DNA of 64,000 nt from Cryptomeria japonica (lineage: Eukaryota; Streptophyta; Pinopsida; Cupressales; Cupressaceae). A program made the translations under genes and the position numbers. The stretch is taken from positions 608,724,173-608,788,172 of the forward strand of contig NC_081408.1 of assembly GCF_030272615.1 (NCBI RefSeq), written 5' to 3'. The notes under the pieces are model-generated. The model made no database searches. It saw nothing but the letters and a program-made list of their open reading frames with translations, and was not told the DNA's origin. Positions within the stretch are counted from its first letter, which is position 1. Every line of letters begins with the position of its first letter. Shown piece by piece: positions 61,201 to 64,000 of the stretch.

Positions 61201-62374
61201 GCTTGGATGGGCCGGAAGCTCAGATTAGGTTGCCAGGGTGACCCAGTGTATGGGGCCAGGACCTATGAAGACTTACCATGGTATCCATACCAGGTTGTGT
61301 GATGACACTTGTCCCTACATTCGCTAGTGTGTTGTCGTTTTGTTCTGTTAGGAGTACCCTTGTTAGTCGTCCTTTTGTCTCTGCCCTTGTGAGTGTCGGT
61401 TTCATGTTAGACCTTGGGTGGTGATGGCTCAGTTTTATGGATGCTCTTCTGGACCTTTGTTTTAGCTTTGATTATGTTCAGCTGGATCCTGTTCTTTTCA
61501 AGGATCATTTATGTATTAATTGACCGATGCGGTTGTTTGTATGTTGTTTATATTTCGCCTTGATGGTCGGATGGTAATGGTGTAACCTCTTGTATTCTTA
61601 TCTTTATTAATTATCAGAGGGGTCTTGCAGTTGAGCAGACCCGGAGATGTAGCCCTTAGGGGTGAACTCCGAAATCATTATGGTGTCGTGTGATGATATT
61701 CTCTTATGTTTCCTTTATTCAACTTTATCATGTATGATTAACTTATGTTAGAATGGTTAAGTGGATAAATGGAATTAACTATAAATGCTTATATTCAGTT
61801 CTTTCTTGAATGCCATGTTGATCGAATGCGTAAGTGGTTTAGATGAGATTTATAGTAGATGCATGTTTGTAATCGTCTTTTGAAATGCAATAAGTTGGAA
61901 TATGAAAGAAGGTAATTTAGAGTAATGAATTATACTCAGTTGTTGTTAAGGAATTTAAATATGCTTGGAAAGATCTCTTATGTTATGATGAAATCCTAGT
62001 GTATTAGAATGTTAGATGTATGGTTTGTAATTTTCAATGAAGAGCTTGAATGGAGATTATGAATGGATCTTAATGATGAATCTTCGCTTGTTATTTATAT
62101 TTCCATCTTTTGAAAGAAATTGTCCTGATTATGAATTATCTCGTTGTTAAGATAATTAGCTTATTGGATTAATTGTGCGAGTTAGTGAATTGTGATATTT
62201 AAGTAATCTTGTTGGGAAACTCTTTAGGTGTTAGTTGAAGTCTTCCGCTATGCAATTTGAATCTTTGATATCTTGTTGTATCTGGTGTTGTAACTTAAAA
62301 AAAAAAAAAAAAAATTGCACTCTATTCTTGTGTTATGGCTTAATCCCTTCGGGGTTTCCTGGCGGGGCATTACA
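58228..62374 (+). repeat. 3' giant LTR (4147 bp)
   Basis: Partner of 50791-54938. By eye, differences are very few in the first 2.2 kb, dense between about 60478 and 61720, and few again to the end. It ends GGCGGGGCATTACA, followed by the GCATT duplication. Confidence 0.95.
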
Positions 62375-62379
62375 GCATT
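62375..62379. other. Target-site duplication GCATT (right)
   Basis: Exact copy of 50786-50790. Removing the insert and one copy restores the copia RT reading frame. Confidence 0.92.
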
Positions 62380-63560
62380 TCTGAATGGAGATCTTGAAGA
62401 GGAAGTCTACATTGAGCAGCTTGATGGATTTTCATCTTCAGATGACAAAAAATTGTTTTTAGGTTAAGGAAAACTTTATATGGATTGAAACAAGCCCCTA
62501 GAGCTTGGTGTGCAAATTGGATAAATATCTTTTGAAGTTTGGTTTCACTAAAGGTAATGTTGATAGTAATTTATATTATAAGACCATTGATGATGACATA
62601 TTGATTGTTGAAGTCTTTGTTGATGATATCATTTTTGGAGGTGAGGATAGGTTATGTATGGAATTCTCTGATAATATGAAGAATCAATTTGAGATGTCTA
62701 TGATTGGGGAGATGAAATTTTTCTTAGGTTTGCAAATTACACAAACTGATAAAGGTATTTTCATCTGTCAAGCTAAGTATGCTAGGGAGTTGTTGAATAA
62801 ATTTGGTATGGAAAATTCTAAACCAGTTGGTACTCCTATAGTTACAAGTGAGAAATTGACTAAGATAAATGCATCAACACCGGTAAATCCTACAAGGTAC
62901 AAGTCTATGGTTGGAGGTTTGTTATATCTGACTTAGACTAGAACGGATATAATGAATGTAGTTTGTATTGTATCAAGATATTAGAATGATCCTAGAGAGA
63001 ATCATGAGAGTGCAGTAAAAAGGATTTTCAGGTATTTGCAAGGAACAATTGAATATGGTTTGTGGTATCCTAAAAATGATGATTTTACACTATGTGCATA
63101 TACAAATGCAAATTGGGCTAGAGATTTTGATGACCATAAGAGAACATCCGGTGGAGCTTTCTTTATTGGAAAGAAACTCGTTTCATGGATCAGCAAGAAG
63201 TGGTCATGTACCTCTTTATCTACTGTTGAAGCTAAGTATGTTGTTGTTGCTATTAACTGTAAACAAGTTCTATGGATGAAGCAAATGTTGAAGGATATAA
63301 GGGTGGATTGTAATGAACTGGTATATATTCACTATGATAACTCTTCTGCTATTGGCATATCAAAGAATCTAGTATTTCATTCTAAGACAAAGTGCATATC
63401 TATCAAGTACAACTTTTTGAAGGAGAAGGTGGAAGGAAATGAAGTCAGATTGGTTTATGTGAACACTAAAGAGTAGATTGCAGATATCTTCACTAAACCT
63501 TTGCCTAAGGAATCATTTGAGTACTTCAGAGACAGATTGGGGGTTTCTTCCCCTCCGATA
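62375..63560 (+). pseudogene. Copia gag-pol relic, second part (RT and RNase H)
   Basis: RT resumes with [17 protein letters not shown], suffers frameshifts near 62450-62510, then stays in one frame from 62505: FGFTKGNVDSNLYY, catalytic FVDDIIFGG (usual Tyr replaced by Phe), GEMKFFLGLQIT, MVGGLLYLT, TAG stops at 62934 and near 62980. RNase H (63036-63476) has the first acidic position changed in YTNANWA, the Glu kept in LSTVEAKY and the Asp kept in HYDNSSAIG, ending at a TAG at 63474. An ADIFTKPLPKESFEYF-type tail follows to about 63535. No envelope-like frame follows. Confidence 0.9.
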
Positions 63561-63910
63561 GAGACCTAAGTGATGCTAATTGGCGTCAGACCGGTATGTA
63601 TTTATAGAGATAGTATTCAATCCAGATTGATGTGTTGGTGCTAATACTCAGGGGGACTATTCAGTTGTGTGGTTCAGTGGATTTATGATTTTTCTTTGAT
63701 GTTCATGTCAGATTTTTTGTATTGATGTCAAAGAGGGAGAGATATATGTGAAAAATAGAGCTTAACAGGGATATCATTCATAGGGGGAGTTTGTTAACTT
63801 CATTGTAATAGCATCTTATGGGAGATTGTTAGTTGTCTTCCTTTGGGGGAGACTTGTTTGGCATTTCTTGGCACTTGGATGTTTTCACATCTAGTGTTGC
63901 CATCAATGCC
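63561..63910 (+). other. Non-coding 3' segment of plus-strand copia
   Basis: It lies between the end of pol and the purine tract. No gene was seen. It contains the AGGGGGAGTTTGTTAACTTC and GGGGGAGACTTG purine-rich stretches often found in this region of copia elements. Confidence 0.6.
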
Positions 63911-63922
63911 AAAGGTGGAGAT
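63911..63922 (+). other. Polypurine tract of plus-strand copia
   Basis: AAAGGTGGAGAT directly precedes the 3' LTR start TGTTGGCAAT. Confidence 0.8.
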
Positions 63923-64000
63923 TGTTGGCAATTATTGCATTGATATTTTTTCATTGATGGCAACACCGACTATTTTGGTTGTTTACCAATTTTTGGTAGG
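63923..64000 (+). repeat. 3' LTR of plus-strand copia (start only)
   Basis: The first 78 bp match the 5' LTR start at 44226 (shared TGTTGGCAATT, TTTCATTGATGGCAAC and TTTTGGTTGTTTACC), with an indel near position 15. It runs off the window. Confidence 0.85.

Larger units (their letters stand above)
50791..62374 (+). mobile_element. Giant-LTR non-coding retrotransposon (LARD-like), 11.6 kb
   Basis: LTRs of 4148 bp (50791-54938) and 4147 bp (58228-62374) with TG..CA ends flank only 3289 bp of interior, with a perfect GCATT target-site duplication. The interior starts TTTGGTATCAGAGCCC (primer site) and ends with a CCTAGGGGGGGAGAA purine tract. No gag, protease, RT, RNase H or integrase motif was found on either strand. 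The TGTAGTACCCC..GGGGCATTACA ends, the two-base spacer before TGGTATCAGAGC and the G-rich tract resemble Del/Tekay-type chromoviruses, which probably supply its proteins; this affiliation is inference. LTRs differ at roughly 1 percent by eye, so it is the youngest insertion in the window. Confidence 0.93.
44226..64000 (+). mobile_element. Ty1/copia element, plus strand, split by two nested insertions, 3' end outside window
   Basis: The 5' LTR begins at 44226, is interrupted at 44477-47236 by a short element, and ends at 47732. A primer site, gag-pol, purine tract and the first 78 bp of the 3' LTR (63923-64000, TGTTGGCAATTATTGCATTG) follow. The pol gene is interrupted by the giant-LTR element at 50791-62374. 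The putative 5-bp target site at the left is GATAA. Its proteins resemble those of the minus-strand copia at 17.6-24.6 kb, so both are of related lineages, although their LTRs differ. Confidence 0.9.

Noticed and set aside
1-64000. CRISPR array, bacterial genes, plant pararetrovirus or viral sequence
   Set aside because: No regular repeat-spacer array was seen. All RT-like sequence reads as copia (integrase before RT) or gypsy relics, and no movement- or coat-protein-like frame was recognised.

Overview
The window looks like nuclear DNA of a seed plant with a large, repeat-filled genome; a gymnosperm is possible, but nothing here proves it. The reasons are an AT-rich background, two intron-containing plant genes, plant-type Ty1/copia and Ty3/gypsy LTR retrotransposons nested in one another, and primer-binding sites of the plant initiator-Met tRNA type. 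No rRNA, tRNA, bacterial operon, CRISPR array or viral genome was seen.

Layout. The left 12 kb holds the only two host genes recognised, both on the minus strand. At 1607-2481 is the 3' part of a PIF-type (phytochrome-interacting-factor-like) bHLH transcription factor, rebuilt from four exons. At 10436-11211 is a complete three-exon gene for a 94-residue heavy-metal-associated (HMA) domain protein. Around them lie relics of a copia element (5.9-9.5 kb), a cluster of a short GGCGAA motif (3.8-4.8 kb) and several small tandem duplications. From 13.3 to 15.8 kb there are duplicated segments and three unassigned decayed reading frames.

From 17.6 kb onward the sequence is almost entirely retrotransposons. 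(a) A decayed copia element on the minus strand (17580-24642) has both LTRs and gag, protease, integrase, RT and RNase H relics. (b) A gypsy gag/protease relic lies at 25.9-26.8 kb. (c) A gypsy-type element on the minus strand has its left LTR at 26960-28086 and its right LTR from 43395, and has been split open by later insertions. (d) Inside it is a second element with about 1.6-kb LTRs and a coiled-coil/zinc-knuckle gag relic (28414 to about 39750). (e) Inside that is a 4.0-kb solo LTR (30939-34955) with a perfect 5-bp target-site duplication. (f) A second copia element on the plus strand (44226 to beyond the window) is inserted in the right gypsy LTR. (g) Inside its 5' LTR sits a short non-coding element (44477-47231). 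(h) Inside its reverse-transcriptase gene sits an 11.6-kb element with 4.15-kb LTRs and no coding capacity (50791-62374).

The most notable material is the giant-LTR, protein-less family (one complete copy and one solo LTR), the patchy divergence between its two LTRs, and the decay of the copia coding regions. In the plus-strand copy, 3 kb keep one reading frame without frameshift but are dotted with stops, mostly TAG where the family normally has Gln (CAG) or Trp (TGG). This pattern fits deamination of methylated cytosines in silenced elements.
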